In this document: positions 26,001-39,600 of the stretch, in pieces | Numbering within the stretch: position 1 is the stretch's first letter | Layout of the letters: every line of letters starts with the position of its first letter | NCBI GenBank assembly: GCA_018697195.1 | Contig: CM031869.1 | Span: 16,703,651 to 16,767,650, forward strand | Direction: 5' to 3' | DNA from: Certhia americana | Lineage: Eukaryota > Chordata > Aves > Passeriformes > Certhiidae | Length of the DNA: 64,000 nucleotides | Position numbers and translations under genes: made by a program | Notes under the pieces: model-generated | Told to the model about the DNA's origin: nothing | The model's database searches: none | The model's input: the letters and a program-made list of their open reading frames with translations, nothing else

Positions 26001-29000
26001 GGTACTAAAACCTATTCATTTTCTGAAGTAAAATGCATTTGACATCTATTGGTAGACTTTTCAAAGGAAAACGTGACACCCATCCCTTATGCCTCTACAG
26101 TCTTTGCAGTTTTACAGAAAATGGTGAAAAAGAGCTGTTGTTGATTAGAGGGAGCAGCTGAAGGTTTGGTTGAATTTCAATAATAAATTCAAGCAATTAA
26201 AATCCATAGGGATTTCAAAGGTCCATCTATAAGTATCACTTTGTATGAAAATGAAACCCAAATGTGGGATGTCAACTCTCTAAACGTGATCACTTTAGAT
26301 ACAAAACAGTCACTTAGATCAGGAAACACAGCACAGTTACCACTCTGTCACTGAAAACAAGAGAAGCCAGATTCCATCAAGTCTTCTTTGATTTTTCCTA
26401 CATTCTCCCAGGTGTTTAACTGGTCAGGACAGCAGTGAGCAAAAACTACTCCTGTTTAAAACAGAAGAATGTAACTTCTTCAAGACAAGTGAAGCCATCT
26501 TTTAAAAAGGCATCATGGAATATCCTGAGTTGGAAGGGACCCACAAGGATCATCAATTCCAACTCCTGTCCCTGCACAGGATGACCCCCAAAATCCCTCC
26601 ATGTGCCAGAGTGGTACTCCAGTTACCCTTTAATGTGATTGCAGTGTGAATCCAACTCAGGATTGATTTCAATCAGCTGGAACTAAGTTCCTGTGTAAAC
26701 TTAGAGAGATGTTCTTTGCACACCACAGCATCTTCAAGGAAGGCTCAATATGGGAACAATTCCCAGTATTTACATTGGGGAAAAAAAGCACCAGAAGTTG
26801 TAAAGATGTTTTTTGATATATACAAATGTGGTGTAAACAAGTGTCATCTTATAAAGCCCCCAAAATTTTCTTAGGCAAAAATATGTAACATGAAAGATCT
26901 GTATAACTGTATCAGCCCTGAGGTACAAAAGCAAACAAAATAAAATCTTAATTGAAGATCAGACTTGCACATAAAGGGTCTGGAGTGTCAGTCCTAGGAG
27001 GAACAGCTGATTTGGATTTTTAGGATTTAGCTTTTAGGTTTTGCATGGCCTCCTCTTCCACCCTCAGTGTTCAGCTCTGTCCTGGCATTCCTGGGCTGCT
27101 CACACACTGCAGGGTGAAGCTGTGCCAGTGGGCTGCCAGGGACACGCAGAACACACTGAACACTTACCCAGGCTGATTTCCCACTCTGCAAACAATGTCC
27201 ACACATTTCCCTTTCCAAGAATCAAATGAATCACTGTCCCCAGCAGCAAGAATCCAGAGATACAATTTCTCCCAAAAATTAATGGAAAAATAAATACAAC
27301 TTTACCAGCAGATTACAACCTAGAAATTCTATACATCCACTTCTTGCTGCTCTGCATCTTTGTGAAAAAATTCATAGAACAAGTGTAAAAACAGATTTCA
27401 TATCTGAACATATCAACACAGGCTAACACTTCTGAGCCTCAGAAGAGGCTGTGAGTAACTGAAAGGAGGAATCAGGGCTGAACAACACAATAAAAATCCA
27501 CAAGTGTTTTTACTCCCAGGTCAGCAACAAGAGCTAGACAAACTAGATGCACTCATATAAGCAGAAACGCATAACCAACCTTAAAATGTACGAGTTCCTA
27601 AACTAAAATACCTCTGCAGTAGTATTTTCTGTGTGAAAAAAGAATGCAGATACACAACTTTTGTGACAACTCAGTTCCAATTCCAGCACAAATTCTTTGG
27701 GATATACCAGTCCAACTATTTTAACCTGGAACAACACTGGCATCCAGTGGCCAATTCAATTAATCACAGAAGGGATTCAGCCACCCTGCTGCCCTTCTCT
27801 GCACCAGGAAGCAGCACTGGATCTCTAAGGGACAGTGGAAATGTGAAGGATGTTCCCAAGAGGCTGCAGACCCCAGAGCAAACCCTTGTTCCATGCCTTA
27901 CATTTACCTGGCAGCGCAGTGATGAAGTCCCGCTGTAACATGGGCTTCAGGTAAGAGTTAATATGTCCATGCTGATAGTGACACATTCGGGAAATGAGGT
28001 GTTCCACAAATTCCACTTGATCTGATTCAGACCACTGGTCAAAATATTTTATACACAAGTCTTTTTCCTTTTCGTAGTTTCCTTCCGATGGTCTTTTTCT
28101 TGAGACAATCACAGATGAAGTTCCATTACTTATCTGGCGTTGGAGAAGGAACATTATTTATATGTTAGTATATATTTCAATATTGGTATTTAGATAAAAA
28201 CTATAGGAACAGCTTAATAAGAACTCTCTCAAGGAAGAACAGGTAAGAAGATGCAAAGAAATAATCAAATCTAAGTTTTAAAACACATTCTCCAAGAAAT
28301 TATTTACATCGGATGAATTTCAAAGACTTTTCAAAGTTTTTCATAGACTTTGCTCCTAAATAACTTCTTACACTGAAAGGCCTGAATTCTTCCCTTATGC
28401 CTCTTACCACTTAAACTGCAAGGGATGTAATTGTTTTTAGAACTACCTTCCCCAGCTCAAAGCAGTGGTTTCTGGGCACACTGCAGTTTTGTCTCCACAA
28501 ATGTTTTGCTCAAATTCTGGTAATTAAAATAAGCATTTGAGACCCTCGTGTCAGCGTTGCACTGACTGTCCATGAACAAAAACTGAGAATGAAAGGCTTG
28601 GTTTGGTTTTGCAAAACAGCTCCTGTCAATGCTTGGGACATCCACGTGAACACCTCATTAAAATCCTGGGAGCTTCAGCTCCACATCAGGGTAGCCTAGA
28701 ACACCTCAGCAGGAGTCACTGCTAATTAGTGAGCACAGCCTCAGAGTGATACCAGCTCCTCTGAGCCCCTCAGGAGCCAAGGGGCTGCTGGGGAGCAACT
28801 GGCAGCTCCAAAATATTCCCAAACTCCTTCAAAGCAAATGGGTTGCGAGCCCTTGCCACGTTGAACTTCTCTTTTTAAACAACAGTCACATGCTCAAGAG
28901 ATATAAATGAACTTCATTCCCAAGGATGCTTTGACGCAGCACTGTCCTTCCAAGGTCAGCACAAACTACAAAATCTAAGCAGAAACTGGTAATTTCTCTA

Positions 29001-32000
29001 GGATTATCCATTGGCATCATCCTTCACTTGAAGGCTGAGCTAATTTTAGGAGGATACTGCCAACTATATCCAAGGATGATTATGCAGACACAAGATTTGG
29101 ACATTCCTGCATTCTTTAGCAGGGACACACAAAATACTGGCACCTCTCGTTCTACATCCATGTTAGTCCTACCTGCCACAGGGTATTTTTCTTTGGAGAC
29201 TCATCTTCATTCTGATCCTCCATTACTGATGTGTTCTGGAAAAAAAGAACAAATATTACTTCAGCGTTTTACTCTCTGACAATTTCTTGCTCTACAAGCA
29301 TTACAAAAAAGCAAATCAATTGAACAGATAAAATTCATTTTCCCAGTGAACAGAATTCTCAAAGACTTCGGGCCACAAAACCTGAGTATTATAAATAAAT
29401 TTCCCTTTTAACTGACATGTTTATCAATTCCATTTACTGTAAAGATAACTCCCCAACCCCGCTTCAATTTCCTTTGACAGGTTTTCATGCAGCCTTTCAA
29501 CGCTTTTCTCACTGGGAAATAAATTCACTTTCATCCTACTCAAGCCAAAGCAATTAAACCTGTCAATGTATTCAACCAGCACTTTTTGCCAAAGTTAAAT
29601 TGCATACATCTAGGCAAAAAAAAAAGAAAAAAAAAAAAAGAAAAAAGAAAAAAAAAAAATCACTATACACTATTTACATGCAACAGAATATGCTTTTTCC
29701 CTAGCTCTAGGAACAGGGATCATTCTCTGCAGAACATCTCTACAATTCATTGCCCAGGCTGTGTCTACAACCCTGGGCAGTCACCCCTGCCTTTAGTGCA
29801 GTGCTCTCCCTGCATCAGAACTGCTCCTCACTACTGCTTCCCTCCCTTTCCTTCACCAACAAACATGGAAGGATTTCTATAAACCTGCAGCTGCAAATGT
29901 TTCTCTAAGCTTACCTCTGTCTCCCAAAATCTTCCCTTCTTTCTGCCCCTGCTGTTAAGGAGCTGATCCCTTTTGCTGTCCATGGCACACCCACCATCTC
30001 CTCCTCCCTGCTCCCACGTCCCTCATTCCCAGGCAGTTCCAGCTTCCCCCAGCCCTGCCCTCCCCATCCCCATGCCCAGGAGACTGGCAGAGGGTTAGCA
30101 GGAAACTGAGTGTCCCCAAACACTGCCTGTATTTATTCCAGCCTTCTTCCCTTCAGTCTCAACAAAAACAGGGACAAGGGGCTCAGGTAAAACACACAAT
30201 GGAATAAGCCACACAATTCCCTTACTCCTGCCATCTTGGATTATGGATAACTCCTTAGAAACTACATCCACCCCCACTCAAAACACAATTCCATCTCAAA
30301 AGTATTGATCTCCTCCTCCTGCTTCCACAAGGACGTGCTGCACAAACCCAGAGAACCTGGAAAATGAACAGAATTCTGTCTATAGCAACCCTTCCTCTCC
30401 TGCCCAACTGCCTTATCTCAAGCTTACCCTGAGCCCTCCCTGAAGGTATGGAGAAACATGTGGCACCTGGACTTTGGATGACAGGACAACAACTGTGGGG
30501 GCCACAGGTGATAGAAAGACTCAGCTACCTGGCTATGACATACATGACAATGACATCTACAAGCCCAGGAGGTGGCTGGAGGGGATTCCAGAAAGGGAAA
30601 AGGGCAGGAGATGTTTGGGGTGACACCACAAAAACATGGATTTTAGTGTCTCTGGACAAACACACAACAGACAGTCACACCTTCCATGATTTCTGAAGCC
30701 ATTGTCTCTGCAGGGCCATCCCAGTTATCCACAAGACCCAACAAGCCCCTCTCACTGGGGTGCAGACCAATGCAAGGGGTGCTCTCCCCCAGCAGGGAAC
30801 ACACAGCAGCCCCTCACTGACTGGGACCCAGCCAGCCCACACCAGTTAAACCATCCTGGAAAGCAAACATGCCACCAGGGAACTGTGAAGGGTTTCTTTG
30901 ATTTTATTTTATTTCAATATGAATATGTAAAAATACTCATTAGAGTGATTATATGTTGTTAACGGTGCATCCAATTAGCGTGTCCTTAAATGAGTAAGGA
31001 ACATCTCATCTCCTTTGGCAGCTGAAGGCTAAATAAACCCCTAGATCCTGGGAGCTACAAGCAACGAACACTGAGAATATCAAACAGGGGCTTGGGTCAC
31101 ATTTTATCCATTTATGCCCCCTAACTTTCCTTCACGAGGCTATGGTGAGACTCTGCTATTGCATTTCTCCCTTTATCAGAAAAGATCTCTGAGATCTTTG
31201 CCAGCTTTCCCAGGGATGGAGACCAAGAACTGCCTCCTAAATACAATGTTATTCTGGGAACATCCAATAAACTACAGCACAGCAGCACTGTGACACAGAG
31301 TGCAAGGACACAAATGTTACCAAAACCATCAGGCCTCCACACCAGCAGAAGGAAGAGTGAGTTTCCCTCTGTGCTGTGCCCCTACTCAATTCCACTGTGC
31401 CTCCACTGGTGCCCAGGCATAGAACTGGGCAGCAGGCTTTGCGGAGAGGCCTGGAATGTCACAGGATCACAGAATCATTAAGGCTGGAAAAGACCTTAAG
31501 GATCATCGAGTCCAAGCTGTGCCTGATACCCACCTCATCCCCAGCCCAGAGCACTGAGTGCCTCATCCAGCCCTTTCTTGGACACCTCCAGGGATGGGGA
31601 CTCTAAACTGCACCACTGCCCAGAGACACTCCCATGTCCTGTCACCATCCAAGCCATGGCTGTGGGGAAGGTAACAGACTGATTTTTAGGCTGGAAATTA
31701 ACACTGTATCCAGATATTTCACCGGGAAGTTGGCAGCTGCATTGCTTAATGATATCTACCTACTACAGCTTCTTGTGTTCTCTCTCTTCCCATCCTGACT
31801 CATTCCATACTTCCTCTCTCTATTTTACAGCTTTTAAGTCCTTCATCCTTTCCTTTTCTCCTCCCAAATACATATTTTGCTTTCCCTATTATATCTTCTC
31901 TTCCTAATAAACTTGCTCTGCTTCTCTCTTGAAACACCTCATTTTGGGGTCATTTCCCCCATTACACACACCCCAATTCAGACTTCACTCTCTCTCTTCA

Positions 32001-35000
32001 GCACTCAAGCCTACTAATTGGAGACCACGAGATGATGGGTGGATCCTGCCCTGTTGTCTGGAAGAAGCAATTAGACATCTCTGATCTGCCCTGCTCATTC
32101 CCAGCACCTGGCAGAAGGATTTGAGAATTCCTGACAGCTGGTGTCACCAGTCCTGGCTCCTGGGCTCCTGCCCTTGTGCAAGAACACCCACAGACATCTC
32201 CAAGTCCAGCTCTTCCCTCCCCTCAGCTGCACCTCTTGTTCACCCCACCCACATTCACATAAAGCCAGTTTCTCAAGTAGCTTTGAAGTGGCACCACCAT
32301 GGAATTCACCCCAATTCCTTGCAGCTCTGCTGCTGAACAGCTCCAAGGCCTGATGGAAGCACTGACATCTCATCCCAATGATCCCAGCAAGGCCGAGTTA
32401 CCCTTCAGACGTTCCCCAGGTGTGATTCCGACCCCCACAAGAGCCTTGAAACTTCTCAGCGCAAGCAGAACTTCTAAGTATTGTAAATTCATCTTGTTTA
32501 TATGTTCATTTTTTCCAGAGATTCTTGTGAAGTTGCTCACGGCTCTTGCAAAAGTAGAATGATTATTTCCAACCAGCTGTCATTCCTTAATTAGTCAGCC
32601 TGGAGTAAATGCTTTCCATCCCTACCGGGAACAGCAGTGACAGCCAAGAGATAACAATGGATCCAAGCTGGGATGTTTTGTTGCTGCCTCACAGTTGTTA
32701 AAACCCAATTGATCCGAGTTACACTGAGCAAAGCCCCAGCCTCTATTTCCACTGACCGTAACCAGAAATGGCAGTAAAATTCACACATTGCTCCACAAGC
32801 TGGGCAAGTTTAAAAGCTCATTTCCTGGAGATTTGCATCCCACATTCCTTGCTTAGTCCCACAGAAACTTCAAGCTTTCTTTAGTCTTTCTGCTCCACTA
32901 TCTATCTCAAGTTTCTGGGATTTCTATAGGGTGCAGAAAATCCTTGCAAAAACAGGTTCACAAGTGACATGGAGAGAAAGAGGTTCTGACAAGCCTAATT
33001 ACATCATGCTAATTCCCTCTGGAAATTATGAAAAGCTTCCAAAATAGAAACAACTATGAATGATCCCCAAAGGCAAAGATACTGTAGGTATTCTAAAGCT
33101 CCATATATCACAGTTTCAATTAAGATCCTTGGATACTAGGTAGCAACTGATGTCTCAAGCACAGCAGTTTCATGGATGTGAGGTTGTGAGGGACAAAAAA
33201 CCTGTGTTTTCCTGCAGGTGAGTGGCACTGCACGGCTCCCCTCCCTCAGCAGGTGCAGGAAAAGCTGCACCTTCTCCAGCAGAAATCCATCAAACCTGGA
33301 CAGGCTGCTCCAGATTTCCAGCAGGCTGCTCTCAGCCTGGGTTTGCACTGGGCTCCAAGAGTTGGGAGTGCCTTGAGTCATTTAATTGCCTGGGCAGGGG
33401 AACTGCCCGGTGCAGCTTTGTTCTTAACCCATTTGGAGCTCCAGTATCTGGAGAGTAATTATGGAAGTGATAGCAGGAAATCCTGGGAACTGGGGCGGGA
33501 CACACAAGTTTCAGCACTGAGCAAGGCTCACAACACTGTTGAGTTTCTCTAATATTAAAGCTCTCCCTGGCAAAGAAAGGATTCACAGGACACAGAGGAT
33601 GGATGTAGAAAACAAAAGCTGTGTTGCCTTGAAAAAAAGAAGAGAGTCTTATATTTGAGCTTTAGTGAAAGGAAAGGGGAAAGGAAGCAAGAACCTCTAT
33701 GCCCTTGACAAACTACACCAGTAATTCCCATCTCGGTGAAAGACCCAGCTAAGTCTTCAACCGTCTAACTTTTCACAAGATTCTCACTCTCTGGAAAAAA
33801 ACACCAGGAAATTTTAGTTAAAGTTACAAAATGAGCAAAACCAACTAAAACAATTCAGCTAAACAGGCTCTGATGTCCTTTAACAAACCACATCTGACTT
33901 TGAAGAAGCTGAAGAACCAACACAAAATAACTAATACATACTTGGATACCTTGGAGTCAAACTCTGCAGGTGAAGTACACAGAGCTGGAGCTTCTATCCC
34001 CTCCTGAACCCAGCTCTGCCACACAGGGACTGCTGGAGGTCCCAGGGAAAGTAAGGAATCTGCCATCCTCTGGGACAGCTGGAGCCAGCAGCAAGGGAGG
34101 AAGCTGGGCAGCCATCTGCACCAGCTAAAAGTGATGAGCATGTGCCCCTCATGGCTTTCTGCTTTTAATAGAGACAGAAAGCGCCAAACGCTTCAGAGCA
34201 TTTCCAAATGAATGTGAGCCTCTCCTTGGGGAGAAATGGGCAGCATTTGTGAACCCAGGAACCTGTTAAACAATGCTCATTAACCACATCTTGACACTTG
34301 ATCATGGATAGGAGGGGACTTTCCTCTTTTAAACATGGAGAGGCTCTTAGTAAAAATGTCCTGTAGCACAAATATGAAATTAATTTGGACAACCCCTAAC
34401 CTAGACTGCACAGGATGGGAACCAACCCCTCTCACAGCAACGACCAAATCCCTTCCTTCTCACCCTCCTCAAGATCTGTATGTGAAGAAACACAAAAATC
34501 CTGATGTCCCCAAATTCCATCGGCCTCCTTGGCCCCCAGGGACAGCTGGTTGTTCACCAACATAAAGGTTCACTTTGCAGACCACGGCCATGTCTGTATT
34601 AGTAACTGCTTGTTTCTGCTTAAACTAAACTATTTATGTGAGCACTGGGGATCTGCAGGAATTAGGCTAAACATGCTTCAATTCTTACCTAGCTCACTGC
34701 TCTCCCAGTTACCAGGTTTTATTTTAGTGCAGCTATTGCTGGAAGGTCAAACAAAAATATACTTAAAATACTTAAAGAGTCTACCAAGAGCCAACAGCTG
34801 AAGGCAAAATTAGAAAAAAACCCTCATAACTGAAAATAGGGCACCAATTTTTATTTGGCTTCTGATTAACCACCAAAAACTTTAAAGGAAGACATGCTGA
34901 ATTCAGCACCACAGTTCCCCAGTTTGTATTTCAAGCTGCTACAAATTCTGAAGTTTGACCACAAGTTATAGATAGTAAGTTTTTTAAAAAGTACCTAATG

Positions 35001-36597
35001 CTCTTCCATATACGAGTTTGACACCTCTCAGGGGTTTGTTCTGCCGATTTTGGCCAGAGCAATAAATCCCCCAAACTAGAATTGCTTGCTCTTGCCTCTG
35101 CTCAGAGAAGAAAAATCTCAAGTCATTCCTCACCTAAATGCTCCAGAACAGTTATTTGTGCAGGTTCCAAAGACTACAAGCAGTCACTAAGCAGATCACT
35201 CTGCTTAATCAACAATGCTTTGATGATTGGCAATTATTATCACTATTTTAACTTTGTTTCGAGAGTAGAAGTCCTCACCCTAAACTCATTACAAATTAAC
35301 CTGATGATCTTGTGTGTATATATGTATATTTTATATATTATATAAATATGCATAAAATTGCGTATCTCTGAGTATTCAGTATGTCTGACTTCACATGGAA
35401 CTAACAAAACCATGTAAATAACCTCTCTCCATGTTTCTTGTCAGTTCTCCCTTCAGCTCCTGGAAGGCCAAAATTAGATCTCGTTGGAGCCTTCCCTTCT
35501 CCAGGCTGAACAACCCCAATTTCCTCAGCATTTCCTCAGGGGAGAAGTGCTCCATCCCTCTGATCACCCTGGTGGCTCTCAGAAGTCAGGTCGGTGTGGG
35601 GAGTGCTCAGAGACACATTTTCACATGAAAATGCTCAGCAGCTCAGGATTAGTTTTCTGATCCAGTTCCATGAAACATTAAGCAAGGATCCCAACTGCAC
35701 CAGTGAGCTTTTGGTGATGGCACATCCTTTTACCAGGCAGCTGTGTGCCCAAACTGCAGCCTGAGCCTGCCTGGCAGGGCAGGAATTTAATCCTTACCCC
35801 AGCCTGTGAAGGACCACAGCTGACAGAGAATTGTAACAGCAAGATCACTCTGGGGCTTTTAGAACTTCTGAAATAACGTATTACATGTTCTCAGAAAGAT
35901 TTACATCAAAAATATTCACTGACTGACTGTTAGTTCAATTTAAGTTGTCATAAGAAACAAAACAATTGCACTTCTGTCCAAGTTCAGAGCTGTTTTCCAG
36001 CATGCCTCCATTTCCAGGCAGCAAGCTGATGTCACCAGAAAAACAATGTAATTACTGCAACCCCAAGAGACATCCAATGGGGGTTTGGTTTTGTTGGGTT
36101 TTAAATATGCAGTAACTGGTTAGTCCTTAAGGGCAGCCTTACCTCAACAGGTAATGCAGGATCACATTAACAACACCTTCCTTGCAGACTGTTTCAAAGA
36201 CACCCTAAACCCTCATTTAATGTTCTGAGTGTCTGGAGTAAAGAGTCAGTAACCCAAACCTGCCTGTATCCATCCTATAAAAACACGTTGTATTCACAAG
36301 GACAATGAGCAGGGAATTGTGTAATTGTAGCAATTTGATGACTCATTCCTGCACCACTCCAGCACCAAAGCACGGCCTGCAACACTCACACATGGTGCAA
36401 ACCCTTGTGCTGGAGAGAAAACCAGAACCCAAGTACACAGAGCTATCACTGTCTGTCCACCTGCCCCTCAGACAGAGCACCACTGATGCAGGACCAGGAG
36501 AAACAGCAAAAGCAGTTGGCACTTCAGCCAGGCCTGGGCTGGGGGCTACATTAAGGTGCCCACATGCTCAACTTGTGCTGCCAGGGGGACATTTTCA

Positions 36598-36634
<37 letters not shown>

Positions 36635-39600
36635 CTCTCCCAGCTTGTGCAAGAGCAGACAGCATTAAGAGGAGTGAGCAAGACTCCCTGCAAAGCCTCA
36701 CCTGAGACTCACCCAGATAAAAACTTAGATTTATTTTCCCACCCCTGCCCCGCCCAAACCAAGGAGCTTTAATTCCACCTTCAGCCTAGGAGTGGTGTTT
36801 GTTTTCCAGATGTCTCAGTTCGTGCTTTTCACTGTCCAGCCACTCAGCCTTCCTTGGCAGACGCTGATGTGTGCAGGAATCCCAATCCACACTCCTGCCA
36901 GAGCTGCAAAATCTCACTACTCGAATTGTGTATCAAAGCATCAAGCTTATCACTGATATCACTGCTAACACTTGCAGTCACTTGCCTAAAACATCTCACA
37001 ATTAACTTTCACTACTCTAGAGGCCAAATACATCAAAAGAGAAATCCTCTCTGCTTGTGAAGAACTCTTTTTAATAGTAAAACTCTTTTTAACAGTAAAA
37101 AATGTTTAAACCAGAAACATGGCCCTGACAAACTGGCTGTAGGAAGGTACACAGATGTCAGGAGCAAGATATTGGTTTGCTTTTTCAACTGAATATTTTA
37201 AATTAAGAGAAGTTACCACAAGTTCTCAGCTACATTATTAGTAGTAGCTTTGCACTAATGGTTTATCTGTTTTCCACATAAACTCATTTAGGTAGAATCT
37301 CAACTTTCCATCTTAATCCAGCCCAAAGCAGAACAGTTCTTCCTCTACTTTTAAGATTCAGGGCAAACTTCAAACCATGTTACTTACACAGTGAACTCCC
37401 TGAAAGTTCTGAAGGAAAAGCAGAGCTTAAGTTTTTAAAGCTTTGACTACACCATGTTACACACTTGTTCAGAACATCTACACCTATAACTGTACCAAGA
37501 GCTACTCTAAATAAGTGGATTTTGTTAGGCAGTTAGGAGGATTAGATATGTCACGCTTCTGGGATTTTTTTCTTTTTTGTTATAAAGAAAATATTAAGTC
37601 ATATTTACTACCTTAGAAACTGTCTCAATGTCTAGAAAAGAGTCCTTTAGCTTTTATTCCCTGTATTAACAAAAGCATCCAAAAGGGAAAAACCTGAAGG
37701 GAAAATAGTGGCCCGAGATTATCATCACTTTTCTGCCTTTTAGAGCAGATGCAAAGAGACCTCTTCAGATGCACTTATCTCATCATTTATAGGGCTTGCA
37801 AAAGGAAAACAAACTATTTAAAGTTGCATTTCAGCGCTGACTGCTCAGATTAGCACATCTGACTGAGGGTTGAGCACAGAACAGCAGCTGAATTCCAGGG
37901 CTCCAGGAGCAGCCAAGACAATCCAGAGGCAGCTGATGCATCCCTGCAACACCCAACTGCTCCATCAGCACTGCTGCTTCACAGCCCAGAACCTGCCCCA
38001 TCCCCTCCTACAAGCTCTGCCATTGCCATGGAGCATCCTTTCCAAAAACCCAGGGGCTCTGAGGACACCCCCACGCCATGGCATGGCAAAATCAAATTCC
38101 AAAAGTTGGACCTTTTTCCTCTGCTCCACATTCACGAGTAAACAAGGCAGAAGACAGCACTCTGCCCCACACAATTAATAAATATTAACAATATTCCTGA
38201 TTAAAGGTAGGATAAGTAACATCTGGGAAGCAAATTTCAGGCTAAGGTAGTAATTAGATCAGTTCAAATTAATCAAAAATAAATTAGCCTCTGTTAAGAT
38301 TAACTACACATTTGCAACTTGGCTGCCTGGTGCAAAGTTAAAATACTTCAAAGGGTATTCCTGGCTTCCCAGAGGGAATTTAGGTTCAGATCTCTCCTGC
38401 TGTTTCCATATCAAACCAAAGGGAGTTTGCCTCAAATTGCCAGCCCAAAGCACAACCCCTCAGCACGAGGGAGGGGACACTCAAGGGCCTCAGACATTGC
38501 AAAACTTTCAGCAGGTTTTGAGCAGACTTCTATATAAACTTTTACAGTAAAAACTACACAAAGGTTGCTCAAAGCCACTGAACAGTCTGAAATAGTAAAC
38601 CTGCAGCAATCCTCAATTATTCATCTTTTGCAAAATAGAAGGTACTTGCACACAAAAGAAGTACAGAAAAAGCAGCCACCACAATAAAAATTCAATAAAA
38701 CTGCAGCCTAGAACCAATGAAGAACCAAGGAAGAATCCTGTCCTGTTCAAAGTTCAGTTGTTTCCTCCAGAGATGTATGGCGGTGTATTCCAGACTTGGC
38801 AGCTCATGAAAGTGTATCAATCTCCACAAGTCCTCAGGAAATTCTAATCACTCACTAATTGTCTGGAACACAAGCTTTTGTTTATGCACAAGTTCAATGT
38901 GGGTTTGGAACTGCTGATATCCAAGCAACCCAGAACCTGGAGAAAATCTTATCTCCACGAAGGCTGCAGCCCAACCGCAGCTAAAGGAAAAAGCCTTCAG
39001 AAATACAAGATGTAAAAAAATAGATAATTTTTTTAATATGCACCCAGCCTTTCCTGGGGTTAGGCAGACACTCTGTATTCGAGTGCTGATTTTATCTGGC
39101 TATTCAAATGCATGTGCAATTGCATAATTTAGATTTCATATGATTTATATAATAGATGGTAAATGTTCCCGACCTGGAAGGTTGGCACCACTTCTCTCTC
39201 TACAACTTCAAGATCCAGCTGATGAACACAAAAGTACCTCACTGCAAGACTCTACAGAACAGGATTTGAGAACAGCGGGAACAGTTGTCCCACATCTCAG
39301 GTTCCTGGGTTTGGAAGATTATTTTCAATCCACACCACATCAGTGCCTGATGTCACAGCAAAGCTTCTTGTGTGAGCGAAAGGTGGCAGAGCTGAGGGCA
39401 CAGGGCAAACCAAAGCCAGGAGCTGACACCTCGTGCACCCCAACCCCAGCGCTGTGCCTGTGGCAGTGCCAGCAGCATCTCCTCCCCAGGGCCTGGGCAG
39501 GATGGCACTGAGGAAGGAAAGCTGCTGGCCCTCACTTCTGAACACAGGGACAGTTCCAGAGAGTCCCCACTCTGCTTCCTGGGGCCTGATCCACAGTCTG

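Larger units (their letters stand above)
23798..27907 (-). other. FBXW11 introns around the F-box exon
   Basis: Introns of 0.8 kb (23798-24608) and 3.1 kb (24796-27907). They hold the CCAAA-like tract and two CR1 pieces in opposite orientations. Nothing else is seen. Confidence 0.8.

Noticed and set aside
10922..28154. Assignment of the gene to BTRC (beta-TrCP1)
   Set aside because: The C-terminal [15 protein letters not shown] segment and the MEPDS N-terminus are those of FBXW11. The spliced length of 542 also fits FBXW11.
31860..31960. Possible LTR-like segment with AATAAACTTGCTCTGC
   Set aside because: No paired terminal repeat, target-site duplication or retroviral frame could be seen nearby.
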